DNA of 64,000 bases from Flavobacterium psychrophilum (lineage in GTDB: Bacteria > Bacteroidota > Bacteroidia > Flavobacteriales > Flavobacteriaceae), in contig CAMCVA010000005.1 of NCBI GenBank assembly GCA_945879625.1, forward strand, positions 96,038 through 160,037, written 5' to 3'. A program made the position numbers and the translations under genes. Below are positions 33,829-43,196 of this stretch, piece after piece; positions within the stretch are counted from its first letter, which is position 1; the number at the start of each line of letters is the position of its first letter. The notes under the pieces were generated by a model that did not search any database, was not told where the DNA came from, and saw nothing but the letters and a program-made list of their open reading frames with translations.

Positions 33829-34925
33829 TGCACCGGTTTTGAAAACAAAGTACTCATATAAATACTAAGTTGACTAAGAATAAGAACGATTTCTATGATT
33901 GGAAACCAATACATCACGTCTTTTTCTTTCAATTTTCCGGCAGCAAATCCCAACGAAATCCATGCAAATAGATACCGAAATCCAACTAAGCTCAGCACCA
34001 CAATCCATTGAAATTGGAACGCCAATAGTAGAATGGCCAAGACAATAAAGGCCAGTTGTAGGCAATAAAATAAACCCAACTGAAATTGGTCAAACCCTTT
34101 GTATAATGAAGCAGTTGATACATGTCTTCGTTTTTGGTTAAACCATTCTTTAAAATTGGTTTTGGGTTTTGAATAAGTAAATGAATCCGCAGCCAAACTC
34201 CAGCTAATATTGCTAGCCGTTGCTGCTTGATTAATAAATAAATCGTCGTCACCCGATCGCACTTTCATGTGGTCCATGAACCCGCGGACATTAAAAAATT
34301 CCTCTTTTTTGTAGGCTAAATTTCGTCCCACACCCATATACGGTTTGCCCAATTTGGCCCAAGAAAAGTAGGAGGTAGCGCTGAGCAAGGTTTCAAATCG
34401 GATTAATTTATTTAAAAATGAATTTTTAATTTTTTCATAGGCGCCATACCCCAAAACAATAGTTTTTTGAGTAGTAAATTGGCTGCTCATTTCTTTGATC
34501 CATTGGGTTGATGCGGGATAACAATCGGCGTCTGTAAATAGAAGGTATTCGTATTTTGCCGCTTTAATCCCCAGGGTAAGTGCAAATTTTTTGTTGCCCC
34601 AAAAGGCTTCGTTGTTTTGCACTTTCACCAATTTGATGTTAGCGTATTGTTTTTCAAAAGCTTCCAATACTTCCAAGGTTTCGTCGCTTGAAGCATCGTC
34701 AATGAGCACCACTTCAAAATCCGGGTAATCTTGTTGCATCAATAAGGGCACAAATGCTTTTACATTTTCCTCTTCGTTTTTGGCGCAGACAATCACCGAA
34801 ATTGGTACGCGTTTTTGAGGCGCCGAAGTCCATTTGCCAAATGAAAAGTTGCCAAAAACAACCACATAATAGATAAATTGTCCCAGTAAAACCGCAATAA
34901 AAAGATAAAATAGAATAGTCAACAT
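33819..34925 (-). CDS. Membrane glycosyltransferase family 2
   Basis: A 368-residue GT-A type transferase. An N-terminal TM (LTILFYLFIAVLLGQFIYYV split) is followed by the GT2 core: PISVIVCAKNEEENV, VVLIDDASSDET, the DxD-like YLLFTDADCYP and the GDDDLFINQ block; QKRRH (the Q/RxxRW-like motif) is near residue 275, then three TM helices at the C-terminus. This is the layout of processive or lipid-linked sugar transferases. ATG at 34925 preferred over a TTG 6 bases upstream. Precedes the sigma-factor gene in one transcript. Confidence 0.9.
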   Translation of the reverse strand: MLTILFYLFIAVLLGQFIYYVVVFGNFSFGKWTSAPQKRVPISVIVCAKNEEENVKAFVPLLMQQDYPDFEVVLIDDASSDETLEVLEAFEKQYANIKLVKVQNNEAFWGNKKFALTLGIKAAKYEYLLFTDADCYPASTQWIKEMSSQFTTQKTIVLGYGAYEKIKNSFLNKLIRFETLLSATSYFSWAKLGKPYMGVGRNLAYKKEEFFNVRGFMDHMKVRSGDDDLFINQAATASNISWSLAADSFTYSKPKTNFKEWFNQKRRHVSTASLYKGFDQFQLGLFYCLQLAFIVLAILLLAFQFQWIVVLSLVGFRYLFAWISLGFAAGKLKEKDVMYWFPIIEIVLILSQLSIYMSTLFSKPVHWK

Positions 34926-34966
34926 AAACAAATTGATACATTAATAGGATTGGCTTCCGCAGCGCG

Positions 34967-34974
34967 CAAATGTA
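34967..34974 (-). promoter_or_regulatory. -7 element TACATTTG before the GT2-sigma operon
   Basis: Forward CAAATGTA is TACATTTG on the minus strand, 41 bases upstream of the ATG at 34925. A TTTG lies 26 bases further, longer than the usual spacer. Confidence 0.35.
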
Positions 34975-35030
34975 CAAATTCCAAGATGAAACGAGAAGGT
35001 CAAAAAAAGCAATTTACAACCTAGCCTAAA

Positions 35031-36044
35031 TTAAATAATATTCACTTCGGCTTCAATAGAAATGCCAAAGGTTTCTAGCACGGTGGCTTGAATCTTTTGG
35101 GCAACTTCAAGAATTTCTTGTCCGGTGGCTTGTCCATAATTCACTAAGACCAAGGCTTGGTTTTTGTGTATACCCGCATCGCCAAATCGTTGGCCTTTAA
35201 ACCCGCATTGTTCAATGAGCCAACCAGCCGGAACTTTTACTTCGGTTGGTGATACCTCAAAGTATTTCATTTCGGGAAATTTTTGGTGAATCGGGGCAAA
35301 ATCGGTTTTGGAAAGCACCGGATTTTTAAAGAAACTACCGCTGTTGCCCAGCTCTTTGGGATCGGGTAATTTGCGTTGACGAATGGCAATTACAGCTTTA
35401 CTCACGTCTTGAATACTGGGATTTGTAATTTGGTTTTCGGCCAATTCGGATTGGATGTCGCCGTAGGCTGTATTAATTTGGTGATTGGTTTTACTGAGGC
35501 AAAAATCAACTGAAACAATAATGTAGTGGTCTTTTACGGTGTTTTTAAAAATGCTTTCGCGGTAGCCAAACGCACAGTCGGCATTGCTGAAAGTTTTCAG
35601 TTCCAAACTCTGCCGATCTAAGGCGATACACGAAATAAAATTGTCTTTGATCTCTTTGCCATAGGCTCCAATATTTTGCACGGGCGTAGTACCTACATTG
35701 CCGGGAATTAAGGACATATTTTCCAGTCCACCATAATTTTGCTCCAGGGTCCACAGTACAAATTCGTGCCAATTTTCACCGGCCATTCCGCGCACAACAA
35801 CTTCATCGGCTGTTTCTGAAACGACTTCTTTCCCTTTGATGTTGAGGTGCACAACTAAGGCCTCGATGTTTTTGGTGAGCAACATATTGCTACCACCTCC
35901 CAAAATAAATTTAGATTCAGCAGGATATTCGATAAATACTTGGCGCAATTCGTCAACCGTTTCTACCGACACAAATTGTTCGGCTTGTGCCGCAATACCA
36001 AATGTATTGTAGGCGAGTAGGGGGAAATTCGCGTGTATTTGCAT
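35031..36044 (-). CDS. murB: UDP-N-acetylenolpyruvoylglucosamine reductase
   Basis: A 337-residue FAD enzyme that makes UDP-MurNAc for peptidoglycan. Features: NTFGIAA near the N-terminus, FAD loop ILGGGSNML, GLENMSLIPGNVGTTPVQNIGAYG, GYRESIFK, and the catalytic serine region LGNSGSFFKNPV. This is type I MurB in length and motif order. Last gene of a five-gene operon starting at 40371, 6 bases after asnB. Confidence 0.97.
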   Translation of the reverse strand: MQIHANFPLLAYNTFGIAAQAEQFVSVETVDELRQVFIEYPAESKFILGGGSNMLLTKNIEALVVHLNIKGKEVVSETADEVVVRGMAGENWHEFVLWTLEQNYGGLENMSLIPGNVGTTPVQNIGAYGKEIKDNFISCIALDRQSLELKTFSNADCAFGYRESIFKNTVKDHYIIVSVDFCLSKTNHQINTAYGDIQSELAENQITNPSIQDVSKAVIAIRQRKLPDPKELGNSGSFFKNPVLSKTDFAPIHQKFPEMKYFEVSPTEVKVPAGWLIEQCGFKGQRFGDAGIHKNQALVLVNYGQATGQEILEVAQKIQATVLETFGISIEAEVNII

Positions 36045-36050
36045 AGTTTT

Positions 36051-37919
36051 TTAAATAATTTCGAGCATCGAATTAAAGGGTTCTACATAGGTTTTGAGCC
36101 AAATGTGCAACATAAACAAAGGCATTACATAGGGCACCATGCGGTGATCGCCTTTTTGAATCCCTTCGACCAATTTTGCCGCATTGATGTGCTGAAAATA
36201 GGGCAAGTCAAAAATACGACTTTTTGTAAACGCCTGAAGTTCTTCTATAAAAGCCGGGCTGTAGGTGAGGTAATCGCCCCAAGGCACACTGAGTCCATTT
36301 TTTTTGTAGTCCAAAACTTCTTTGGGCAAACGCGTGGCCATGGACTTTTTTTGGATGTACTTCCCTTTTTTTCCTTTAAAAAGCATCGCATTGGGTAAGG
36401 TTCCCATACCAATGACTAAGCGTTCATCCAAAAAGGGTTCTCTGCATTCTACCGAGGCGCCCATGGTGCAACGATCGTTTCTGTCGAGCAACGAACACAA
36501 ATAGGTATGCTGATCAAAGTAGAGTGCCTGGCGTTTAGGGTTGTTGGGGTAGAGTTCTTGGGCTTCTTTTAGGATTGCATGGCGGTAGTTGTTTTCTGGA
36601 GCGCCCGAAATCCCGTAATGTTTCAAAATATCCTTTGGAAACATATTGCTTCCGTTATACATGATCAAATCATCAAGCGCTGACAGTTCAGCATAACGCA
36701 CCAATTTGTCTAATCTCGGATTGTGCGAAAACACGCCAGTTTGGCCTATAACGCCAATCGCTTTCAATAAAGAGGGGTTTTTTAACGCCTTGTAGCGCAC
36801 ATACCCGCCCATTAATTCGTCGGCGCCTTCCCCCGACAAAACCACTTTTACCTTCGATTGAGCCATTTCGGCCAAGGCCAACAAATGCGGTTCGCTCAAG
36901 TGCATCAGGGGTTCGTCCTGAAAATAGGTCGCGGCTACCAATTTTTCGAAAAGCTCCCCGTCTTCCAACGTTTTGGTGTGAAAGGAATAGTCAAATTGGG
37001 CTGTCAATCGTTTGGCTATATCGGCTTCGTTGTGTTCGTTTTCTTTAAATCCAATGGTAAACGCCTGTATGTCTTGCTGTTTTTGTTCATGTAGAGTGGC
37101 CAAAATAGACGACGAATCTAATCCTGCACTCAAAAATACGCCCACCGGCACATCGCTCACCATGCGCAATCGCATCGATTCGTCAAATATTTCGGTATAC
37201 CATGCAATCGGATTGGTGATGGTAGGGTGGTTTTCTATTTCGGCTTTCAAATCCCACCATTTTTCAACGCTGCAGTTCCCTGCTTGGTCGAGGGTCATGA
37301 CATGGCCGGGCACAATTTTTTTGATGTGTTTAAACAAGGTGTTTTCACCGGCTACAAATCGATTAAAAATGTATTCCTCCAAACCTGCTTGGGAAATTTG
37401 CAGCGGAATTCCGGCAGTAAAAAGTGCTTTTTGTTCAGAAGCAAAGTAAAATGTTTCTTTATGAAAAGTATAATACAACGGTTTTACGCCCATGCGGTCG
37501 CGCACCATGGTCAATTTTCGGAGTACTTTGTCCCAAATGGCAAAGGCAAACATGCCCTGCAAACGACTCAGCATTTGCGTGCCATACAATTCAAATAAGT
37601 ACAACAACACTTCGGTGTCAGATTGCGTATTGATGGTATATCCCTTGGCAATAAGTTCGGGATAAAAATCCTTAAAATTGTAAATTTCTCCATTGTACAC
37701 CAGCGCATAGCGACCATCAGCCGAGACAAACGGTTGGTGTCCCGCGCTGCTCACGTCGAGTATAGAAAGGCGACGATGGCCCAATCCTAAATTTTCATCT
37801 ACGTAAAGGCCTTGGTCATCAGGACCTCGGTGCGCCAAACTGTCTCGCATAGCCACCAGGACGGTTTCGTCAACGGTTTGTGTGGGTTGTAAATGAAAAA
37901 TTCCGTTAATTCCGCACAT
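36051..37919 (-). CDS. asnB: Asparagine synthase (glutamine-hydrolysing) family protein
   Basis: A 622-residue two-domain enzyme. After the start Met comes Cys2 (MCGINGIFHL), the nucleophile of the class II glutamine amidotransferase; RGPDDQGL, GHRRLSILD and YNGEIYNF follow. The synthase half has the PP-loop SAGLDSSSI and SGEGADELMGGY. This longer subgroup often works in surface polysaccharide loci instead of general Asn supply, which fits its position between two sugar-related genes. Its start overlaps the glycosyltransferase stop by 14 bases. Confidence 0.92.
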   Translation of the reverse strand: MCGINGIFHLQPTQTVDETVLVAMRDSLAHRGPDDQGLYVDENLGLGHRRLSILDVSSAGHQPFVSADGRYALVYNGEIYNFKDFYPELIAKGYTINTQSDTEVLLYLFELYGTQMLSRLQGMFAFAIWDKVLRKLTMVRDRMGVKPLYYTFHKETFYFASEQKALFTAGIPLQISQAGLEEYIFNRFVAGENTLFKHIKKIVPGHVMTLDQAGNCSVEKWWDLKAEIENHPTITNPIAWYTEIFDESMRLRMVSDVPVGVFLSAGLDSSSILATLHEQKQQDIQAFTIGFKENEHNEADIAKRLTAQFDYSFHTKTLEDGELFEKLVAATYFQDEPLMHLSEPHLLALAEMAQSKVKVVLSGEGADELMGGYVRYKALKNPSLLKAIGVIGQTGVFSHNPRLDKLVRYAELSALDDLIMYNGSNMFPKDILKHYGISGAPENNYRHAILKEAQELYPNNPKRQALYFDQHTYLCSLLDRNDRCTMGASVECREPFLDERLVIGMGTLPNAMLFKGKKGKYIQKKSMATRLPKEVLDYKKNGLSVPWGDYLTYSPAFIEELQAFTKSRIFDLPYFQHINAAKLVEGIQKGDHRMVPYVMPLFMLHIWLKTYVEPFNSMLEII

Positions 37920-38988
37920 TTTTTGTTTTGTATTTAGTATCAAGTAAGGCGTGGTAACGCACTGCTATTAGAGTCATGTTCGTTTGGTAATGCGCTTGAT
38001 GCACTACAAATTTTCGATTTACTGTCCTTGCTTTTTTGCGGATTTCAGGATGTGCGATTGCCCATTCTAGCGCATTGACTAGGGCTTTTGGGTCTTGTAA
38101 CGAAACCAATTGGCCATTCTCTTGGTGGCTGATCCAGGAGCGGTTTCCGGGTAAATCAGAGACAATAGGGTAGCAGCCGCAGGCCATCGCCTCAAACAAG
38201 GAGGCCGAGACACCTTCGGTTTCGGGCATACTCAAGTAGTAATTGTGTTGTGCCAACAAGGCAGGCAATTCAGTATTGGGCACACGACCAGTAAAATTCA
38301 CCTGATTGTTGATTTGCAGTTGGTTGCACATTTTTTGCAAGCGGTTTTTTTCCAGTCCATCACCCACTATAGTCAATTCAAACTCAATTCCTTTTTGTTT
38401 GAGTTGATGAAAGGCCATCAAAATTAGGGTATGTCCGTATTCGGGTTCGAGTGCACGGGTAACAATTGCTTTTATTTTTTGAGGTTCTACATCGGCACCG
38501 CATGTAAAAGTTATTGTATTTATGCCTTTTGGTAAAACTAAAATTTTGCTTGAATCTACCCCCACTTTAGCCATCGATTCGGCCATAATGGGCCCCCAAG
38601 CATGCACTAAATCAGCTTTTTGAAAAGCATACCGTTGCATCTGTTTTTTGATGGGCAACAACAACGACGACGAAGGCCACAAATCGGTAATGCCTTGCTG
38701 GGCAATAACTACGGGCCGAATGCCGGTGTGGGCCGCCAGAAATCCATAACTGGTGGTGCGCTCGGCAATGACCATATCGGGTTGTTCTTCCCGAATAAAT
38801 TTGCGCAAACTAAACCAAGCCATCGCATACTCAAGCAACCTAAACAACCGATTGATTCCCCCATAACTGGGTGTTTTTAATTCCCAGCTCACCAGCTCAA
38901 AATCGCCAAATTCCCGCAACCCATTCATCCAGGTTTGGGCATCGGCTCGGTAGGTTTCGCCAAGAAAAAGAATCTTCTTTTTTTTCAT
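37906..38988 (-). CDS. Glycosyltransferase family 1 / GT4-like
   Basis: A 360-residue GT-B fold transferase. The C-terminal nucleotide-sugar site is clear: VTRALEPEYGHTLILMAF, IVGDGLEKNRL, VNFTGRVPNTELPALLAQ, and the E-x7-E-type motif SMPETEGVSASLFEAMACGCYPIVS (split here). A typical role is transfer of a sugar to a lipid-linked or polysaccharide acceptor. Upstream is DUF2461 (8 bases); downstream asnB overlaps it. Confidence 0.9.
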   Translation of the reverse strand: MKKKKILFLGETYRADAQTWMNGLREFGDFELVSWELKTPSYGGINRLFRLLEYAMAWFSLRKFIREEQPDMVIAERTTSYGFLAAHTGIRPVVIAQQGITDLWPSSSLLLPIKKQMQRYAFQKADLVHAWGPIMAESMAKVGVDSSKILVLPKGINTITFTCGADVEPQKIKAIVTRALEPEYGHTLILMAFHQLKQKGIEFELTIVGDGLEKNRLQKMCNQLQINNQVNFTGRVPNTELPALLAQHNYYLSMPETEGVSASLFEAMACGCYPIVSDLPGNRSWISHQENGQLVSLQDPKALVNALEWAIAHPEIRKKARTVNRKFVVHQAHYQTNMTLIAVRYHALLDTKYKTKNVRN

Positions 38989-38996
38989 ATGGGTAA

Positions 38997-39671
38997 TTAC
39001 TCGTCAGTTTCTATTCCGCGGTACAAAAAATCAATCAACGGTTTCATGCTGCCAAATTGTGCGAGCACTTCGGCTATAAAATGCGATGAAAACACTTGTT
39101 CATCTCGCCATTTGTGGCTAAAAGTAAAACTTTTTAGTTTCAAATAATCGGCGGCAGGATGATCTTTGTCATAGTCTTTTGGACCATTTTTTAATTGATT
39201 GGTCTCGTTGCGATCAAATCCATCAAAGTGCGCAGCAAAAGGATTTTCATGCAACAAGTCAGCCAATTCATCGTGAAAAAAAGCTACTTCTCGACGAATT
39301 TTTCGCAATTGAGCAGCTGGAGGAAAATAGATGCCACCCGCTACAAAACTCTTGCCGGGTTCCAAATGCAAGTAATAGCCGGGTGCGTTTTCCCAATTTC
39401 GATTGGTGTTAAGCCAAATGCCCAAATGGGTTTTGTAGGGTATTTTGTCTTTGGAGAAACGCAGATCTTTGTGAATCCGAAAACTGCAGTGTTTTACCGC
39501 CAAGAGCTCCAAATGCGGATCAATCGCTTGCATTTCGCGCAGCAATTCCACAATGAGTGCTTGGTAGTTTTCTTTAAAATATGCATAACGCGGCGCGTTG
39601 GCCAAAAACCAATCCCGAGAATTGTTTTGGGCTAAATCGGTCAAAAATTGCCAAGATGCTGCTGTAATCAT
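38997..39671 (-). CDS. DUF2461-family protein
   Basis: A 224-residue cytosolic protein with the DUF2461 (TIGR02453-like) pattern: FLTDLAQNNSRDWFLANAP at the start, KHCSFRIHKDLRFSKDKIPYKTHLGIWL (split: FRIHKDLRFSKDK, PYKTHLG), GYYLHLEPGKSFVAGGIY and RIRREV. The family is widespread but its activity is unknown. It lies 1 base after the rhodanese-thioredoxin gene. Confidence 0.9.
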   Translation of the reverse strand: MITAASWQFLTDLAQNNSRDWFLANAPRYAYFKENYQALIVELLREMQAIDPHLELLAVKHCSFRIHKDLRFSKDKIPYKTHLGIWLNTNRNWENAPGYYLHLEPGKSFVAGGIYFPPAAQLRKIRREVAFFHDELADLLHENPFAAHFDGFDRNETNQLKNGPKDYDKDHPAADYLKLKSFTFSHKWRDEQVFSSHFIAEVLAQFGSMKPLIDFLYRGIETDE

Positions 39672-39672
39672 A

Positions 39673-40371
39673 CTAATTCAATTTGGCACGCAATTCCGTT
39701 TCGCTCATGAATCCGCTGTGTTTCCAAACTTCTTTTTGGTTGTCGTAGTAAAACAAAGCAGGAAGTTCTTCAATTTTGAGTTGGTTGATGAGCGTTTTGT
39801 GTTCGTCGGCATTGAGGCGAACTATAGCGATTTTTCCGGCCATTTCTTTTTGAATTTGCAACACATAAGACGTCATTTTTTTGCAAGGAGCACACCATTC
39901 GGCATAAAAATTCACCAAAATTTTCGGATTCGCTTTCACGAGTTCCTCATATTCTTGGCTGCACATGCCTACAATTTTACTGTTGGGCTCGGCAAAACCG
40001 GCTGCGTTCCATTTCAAGATGCCGCCGTTGAGTTCGACTATTTTTGAAAAACCCAATTCAGCCAATCTTGCGGCTGCTTTTTTGCTGCGACCACCCGAAA
40101 GACAATACACAAATACCGGTTTCGATTGGTCTAAATCCTTGACTACTGAATCAAAATTTGATCCGTTCCAATCCAGGTTTTGTGCGCCTTCTATATGCTG
40201 ACTGTTGTATTCCTCTTCGGTGCGCACATCGAGCAACTGCGGCTTGGGCGATTGCTTGAGTTCATACGCAAATTGATTGGCCGCAACCGATTCAACTTGA
40301 CTCGCTTGTTGGCTGTGACAAGCCATAATCAAAGTGAGGCACAGCAGGAAAGTGAGGTATTTTAGTTTCAT
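39673..40371 (-). CDS. Rhodanese-thioredoxin fusion lipoprotein
   Basis: A 232-residue exported fusion. A lipoprotein signal with LIMAC at residues 14-18 is followed by a rhodanese domain (about 30-120; active loop YCLSGGRS with the Cys) and a thioredoxin domain (about 125-232; WCAPC redox site and cis-Pro in ELPALF). It would act at the periplasmic face, in sulfur transfer or disulfide chemistry. It is the first gene of the operon ending in murB, a surprising companion for sugar and cell-wall genes. Confidence 0.92.
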   Translation of the reverse strand: MKLKYLTFLLCLTLIMACHSQQASQVESVAANQFAYELKQSPKPQLLDVRTEEEYNSQHIEGAQNLDWNGSNFDSVVKDLDQSKPVFVYCLSGGRSKKAAARLAELGFSKIVELNGGILKWNAAGFAEPNSKIVGMCSQEYEELVKANPKILVNFYAEWCAPCKKMTSYVLQIQKEMAGKIAIVRLNADEHKTLINQLKIEELPALFYYDNQKEVWKHSGFMSETELRAKLN

Positions 40372-40425
40372 AAACTACTTTTTTTAAGGTTGTGCTAAAG
40401 TACGCTTTTCAAGAAAATGAGCGGT

Positions 40426-41505
40426 TTATAAATGGACAATTTTGTACGATTGATTGGTTTGTTTCACCACTTGTTCGGTGCGTTCGGGATGCGTATCCGA
40501 TATAAATAATTGGCCAAAACTGTCATTGTTCACCATGTCAATTATTTTACCCACCCGAATTTCATCCAATTTATCAAACACATCGTCAAACAACAAAATG
40601 GGTTTCACGCCACTTTGCTTTTTGATGAATTCAAATTGAGCCAATTTTAAAGCAATTAAAAATGATTTTTGTTGGCCTTGAGAACCAAATTTTTTGATCG
40701 GGTAGTGGTCAATTTGAAAGGCCAAATCGTCTTTGTGTATGCCCACCGAAGTGTATTGCAGCACCCGGTCGGCGGGAAGTTTTTCCTGCAATAAATCCAA
40801 TAAATTTCCGTCGTGCAAATGGCTTTCGTACACCAACTGAACCGCTTCGGCACTGTTGGTAATGGCTTGGTGGTGTTGGTTGAAAATCGGGATAAACTCG
40901 GCGATAAATTGGGCTCTTTTTTCAAACAGCTGAGGGCCCAATTCGGCCAATTGCGCATCATAGATTTCTAGAGTTGTGGGGTCAAAGGTGCGGTTTAGTG
41001 CAAAATACTTGAGTAGTGCATTGCGTTGGCTGACGGTTTTTTGGTATTGGATGAGTTGGTGCAAATAGCTATTGTCTAGTTGTGAAATCACCGAATCCAT
41101 AAATTTTCGTCGGGTTTCACTTCCTTCTGTAATCAAATCGGCATCGGCGGGAGAAATAATTACCAAGGGAATTTGGCCCACGTGCTCCGAAAATTTTTCG
41201 TAAAGCTTGCCGTTGCGTTTCAGGATTTTCTTTTGTCCTTTTTTTAAGCTGCAATTGATGGTTTCTTTGCGCTTATTTTTTTCAAAAACACCTTCAATCA
41301 CAAAAAAATCTTCCCCGTGTTTGATGTTTTGAACCGACAACGGATTAAAATAACTTTTGCCGTTGGCCAAATGATAAATGGCATCGAGTACATTGGTTTT
41401 ACCTACACCATTTTTGCCTACAAAACAATTTATTTTTGCGTCAAGCTCAAAGCGGGCATCGGCAAAATTCTTGTAGTTAAATAAAGAAATTGATTCTAAA
41501 AACAT
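40426..41505 (-). CDS. recF: DNA replication and repair protein RecF
   Basis: A 359-residue SMC-like ATPase that helps load RecA at gaps via RecOR. Walker [40 protein letters not shown] (split: [15 protein letters not shown]), [16 protein letters not shown] as signature, and Walker [17 protein letters not shown]. Length normal. Divergent from the TPR gene; usually beside it in flavobacteria, as I recall. Confidence 0.97.
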   Translation of the reverse strand: MFLESISLFNYKNFADARFELDAKINCFVGKNGVGKTNVLDAIYHLANGKSYFNPLSVQNIKHGEDFFVIEGVFEKNKRKETINCSLKKGQKKILKRNGKLYEKFSEHVGQIPLVIISPADADLITEGSETRRKFMDSVISQLDNSYLHQLIQYQKTVSQRNALLKYFALNRTFDPTTLEIYDAQLAELGPQLFEKRAQFIAEFIPIFNQHHQAITNSAEAVQLVYESHLHDGNLLDLLQEKLPADRVLQYTSVGIHKDDLAFQIDHYPIKKFGSQGQQKSFLIALKLAQFEFIKKQSGVKPILLFDDVFDKLDEIRVGKIIDMVNNDSFGQLFISDTHPERTEQVVKQTNQSYKIVHL

Positions 41506-41684
41506 GGGTTTTTTTGGGCAGAGAAACGCAAAATTGTCGTTTCTATATGAGGTCGCAAATTATTGAAAATATGGTGATCTACCTAATTTTTTTCGGGCGA
41601 CCGCGGCTCGAATTATTGGGTGTTTGTCTACAGGGACGAGAAGGGCGCAGTTTTGTTGAAATATTTGAATTTAATCGCGTTTTT

Positions 41685-41717
41685 TTTGTGCGAGTTTCAA
41701 TAAAAATTTTATTTTTG
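41685..41717 (+). promoter_or_regulatory. Promoter before TPR membrane protein
   Basis: TTTG at 41685-41688, a 21-base spacer and TATTTTTG at 41710-41717: both elements perfect. The ATG at 41739 lies 21 bases downstream. The rest of the divergent region 41506-41684 shows nothing else. Confidence 0.7.
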
Positions 41718-41738
41718 CGGCTCACTAATTTAAATGAA

Positions 41739-42521
41739 ATGGCAACATATAATAAAAGAGGATACAAATCACCAAAAGAAAAAGCAGAGAAAGATGACAA
41801 TGCCTTTTTGGAAGATGTGAATGTAGAGGAAAAAGACAGTACCACCGCAGGCGTATTCAACACCTTAGATGCCACGGCTTCCAAAACAGAAGAATGGGTT
41901 GCCAGCAACCAGAAATATATTTTTGGTATTGTAGCGGCGATTGCATTGGTTACGGTGAGTTATGTGATGTATGAGAAATTTATAGCACAGCCTAAAGAAG
42001 TAGAAGCGGCCAACGAAATGTATGAAGCCCAACAAAATTTTCAAAAAGCAGTTGACGGCGTTAAAAGTGATTCGCTTTTTGCTTTGTGTTTAAAGGGGTC
42101 TGAAGGCAAATTTGGTTTTGTAGACATCGCCGACAAATACAGTGGAACTGCTGCCGGAAATTTAGCCAATTACTACGCGGGAATTGCCTACTTAAATACC
42201 GGAAAATATACTGAAGCGATTGCTTCTTTAGAAAAATTCAAATCAGATGATGCGGTATTAAGCGTATTGGCCCAAGGTGCAATTGGAGATGCTTTTTCTC
42301 AAAAAAATCAACCCAAAGAAGCCTTGGAATTTTATGCAAAAGCAGCCAAAATGAACCCAAATGATTTCACTACTCCTCGCTATTTATTGAAAGCAGGTCA
42401 AACAGCCTTGGCATTGGGAAAAAAAGCTGAAGCCTTGACCTATTTTACCGAATTAAAAGAGAAATACGAAAACACCGCCGAAGGTTCAACTGTAGATGGG
42501 TTGATCGGATTAGCTCAATAA
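41739..42521 (+). CDS. Single-pass membrane TPR protein (YfgM/BamD-like architecture)
   Basis: A 260-residue protein starting MATYNKRGYKSPKEKAEK. A charged cytoplasmic head (1-50) is followed by one TM (about 63-83, YIFGIVAAIALVTVSYVMY) and, outside, TPR repeats with NLANYYAGIAYLNTGKY and DAFSQKNQPKEALEFYAKA. The layout matches YfgM, an ancillary SecYEG chaperone; the flavobacterial version is conserved beside ribH. The start is set by the promoter at 41710 and the absence of family-like residues upstream. Confidence 0.85.
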   Translation: MATYNKRGYKSPKEKAEKDDNAFLEDVNVEEKDSTTAGVFNTLDATASKTEEWVASNQKYIFGIVAAIALVTVSYVMYEKFIAQPKEVEAANEMYEAQQNFQKAVDGVKSDSLFALCLKGSEGKFGFVDIADKYSGTAAGNLANYYAGIAYLNTGKYTEAIASLEKFKSDDAVLSVLAQGAIGDAFSQKNQPKEALEFYAKAAKMNPNDFTTPRYLLKAGQTALALGKKAEALTYFTELKEKYENTAEGSTVDGLIGLAQ

Positions 42522-42578
42522 TTTAGCCGAGATTTAGGAAGCAATTGTTGTTTTCTAAAATATAAACCCAACCGTTTT

Positions 42579-43061
42579 ATGGCTACAGCAAATAAAAATT
42601 TATCCAATTACGATAAAAACTCAATCCCAAACGCGAAGCAAATTCGGTTTGGGATTGTTGTTTCAGAATGGAACGAAACGGTTACTGAGGGCTTGTTCCA
42701 AGGTGCCGAAGCTGCACTTTTAGATTGTGGAGCATTACCTCAAAATCTCATTCGTTGGAATGTACCCGGCAGTTTTGAGCTCGTGTATGGCGCCAAAAAA
42801 ATGATTGCCACCCAATCGGTTGATGTGGTTATTGTGATTGGCTGTGTGATAAAGGGCGAAACCATGCATTTTGAGTTTGTGTGCGAAGGGGTTACACAAG
42901 GCATTAAAGATCTTAATATTCAGCTGGATGTTCCTGTGATATTTTGTGTGCTCACAGACAATTCGATGCAACAATCGTTGGATCGCAGTGGAGGAATTCA
43001 CGGAAACAAAGGCACCGAAGCCGCAATTGCCGCGATTAAAATGGCGTTTTTAGGCAACTAA
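42579..43061 (+). CDS. ribH: 6,7-dimethyl-8-ribityllumazine synthase
   Basis: A 160-residue enzyme of riboflavin synthesis, forming lumazine from 5-amino-ribitylaminouracil and dihydroxybutanone phosphate. Motifs: FGIVVSEWNETVTEGL, VPGSFEL, IGCVIKGETMHFEFVCEGVTQG (split: GCVIKGETMHFEF) with the catalytic His, and FCVLTDNSMQQSLDR. Ends GNKGTEAAIAAIKM. Single riboflavin gene here; the others lie elsewhere. Followed by a terminator. Confidence 0.97.
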   Translation: MATANKNLSNYDKNSIPNAKQIRFGIVVSEWNETVTEGLFQGAEAALLDCGALPQNLIRWNVPGSFELVYGAKKMIATQSVDVVIVIGCVIKGETMHFEFVCEGVTQGIKDLNIQLDVPVIFCVLTDNSMQQSLDRSGGIHGNKGTEAAIAAIKMAFLGN

Positions 43062-43091
43062 TTTTCAACTGATTTTCATAAAAAACACCAC

Positions 43092-43119
43092 AACCCGCTT
43101 TAAATTTAGTGGGTTTTTT
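43092..43119 (+). terminator. Terminator after ribH
   Basis: AACCCGC (43092-43098) pairs with GTGGGTT (43109-43115, one G-U) and is followed by a T-run. Confidence 0.75.
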
Positions 43120-43155
43120 AGGCTCATTACACACCCAAACCCAACATTATTTTTA

Positions 43156-43163
43156 TAAATTTG
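43156..43163 (+). promoter_or_regulatory. -7 element TAAATTTG before mutL
   Basis: A perfect TAnnTTTG, 33 bases before the ATG at 43197. It supports that ATG over an upstream GTG/TTG start. Confidence 0.45.
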
Positions 43164-43196
43164 TGTGCATCGCAAATCCACACTAAAACCCGTTCT

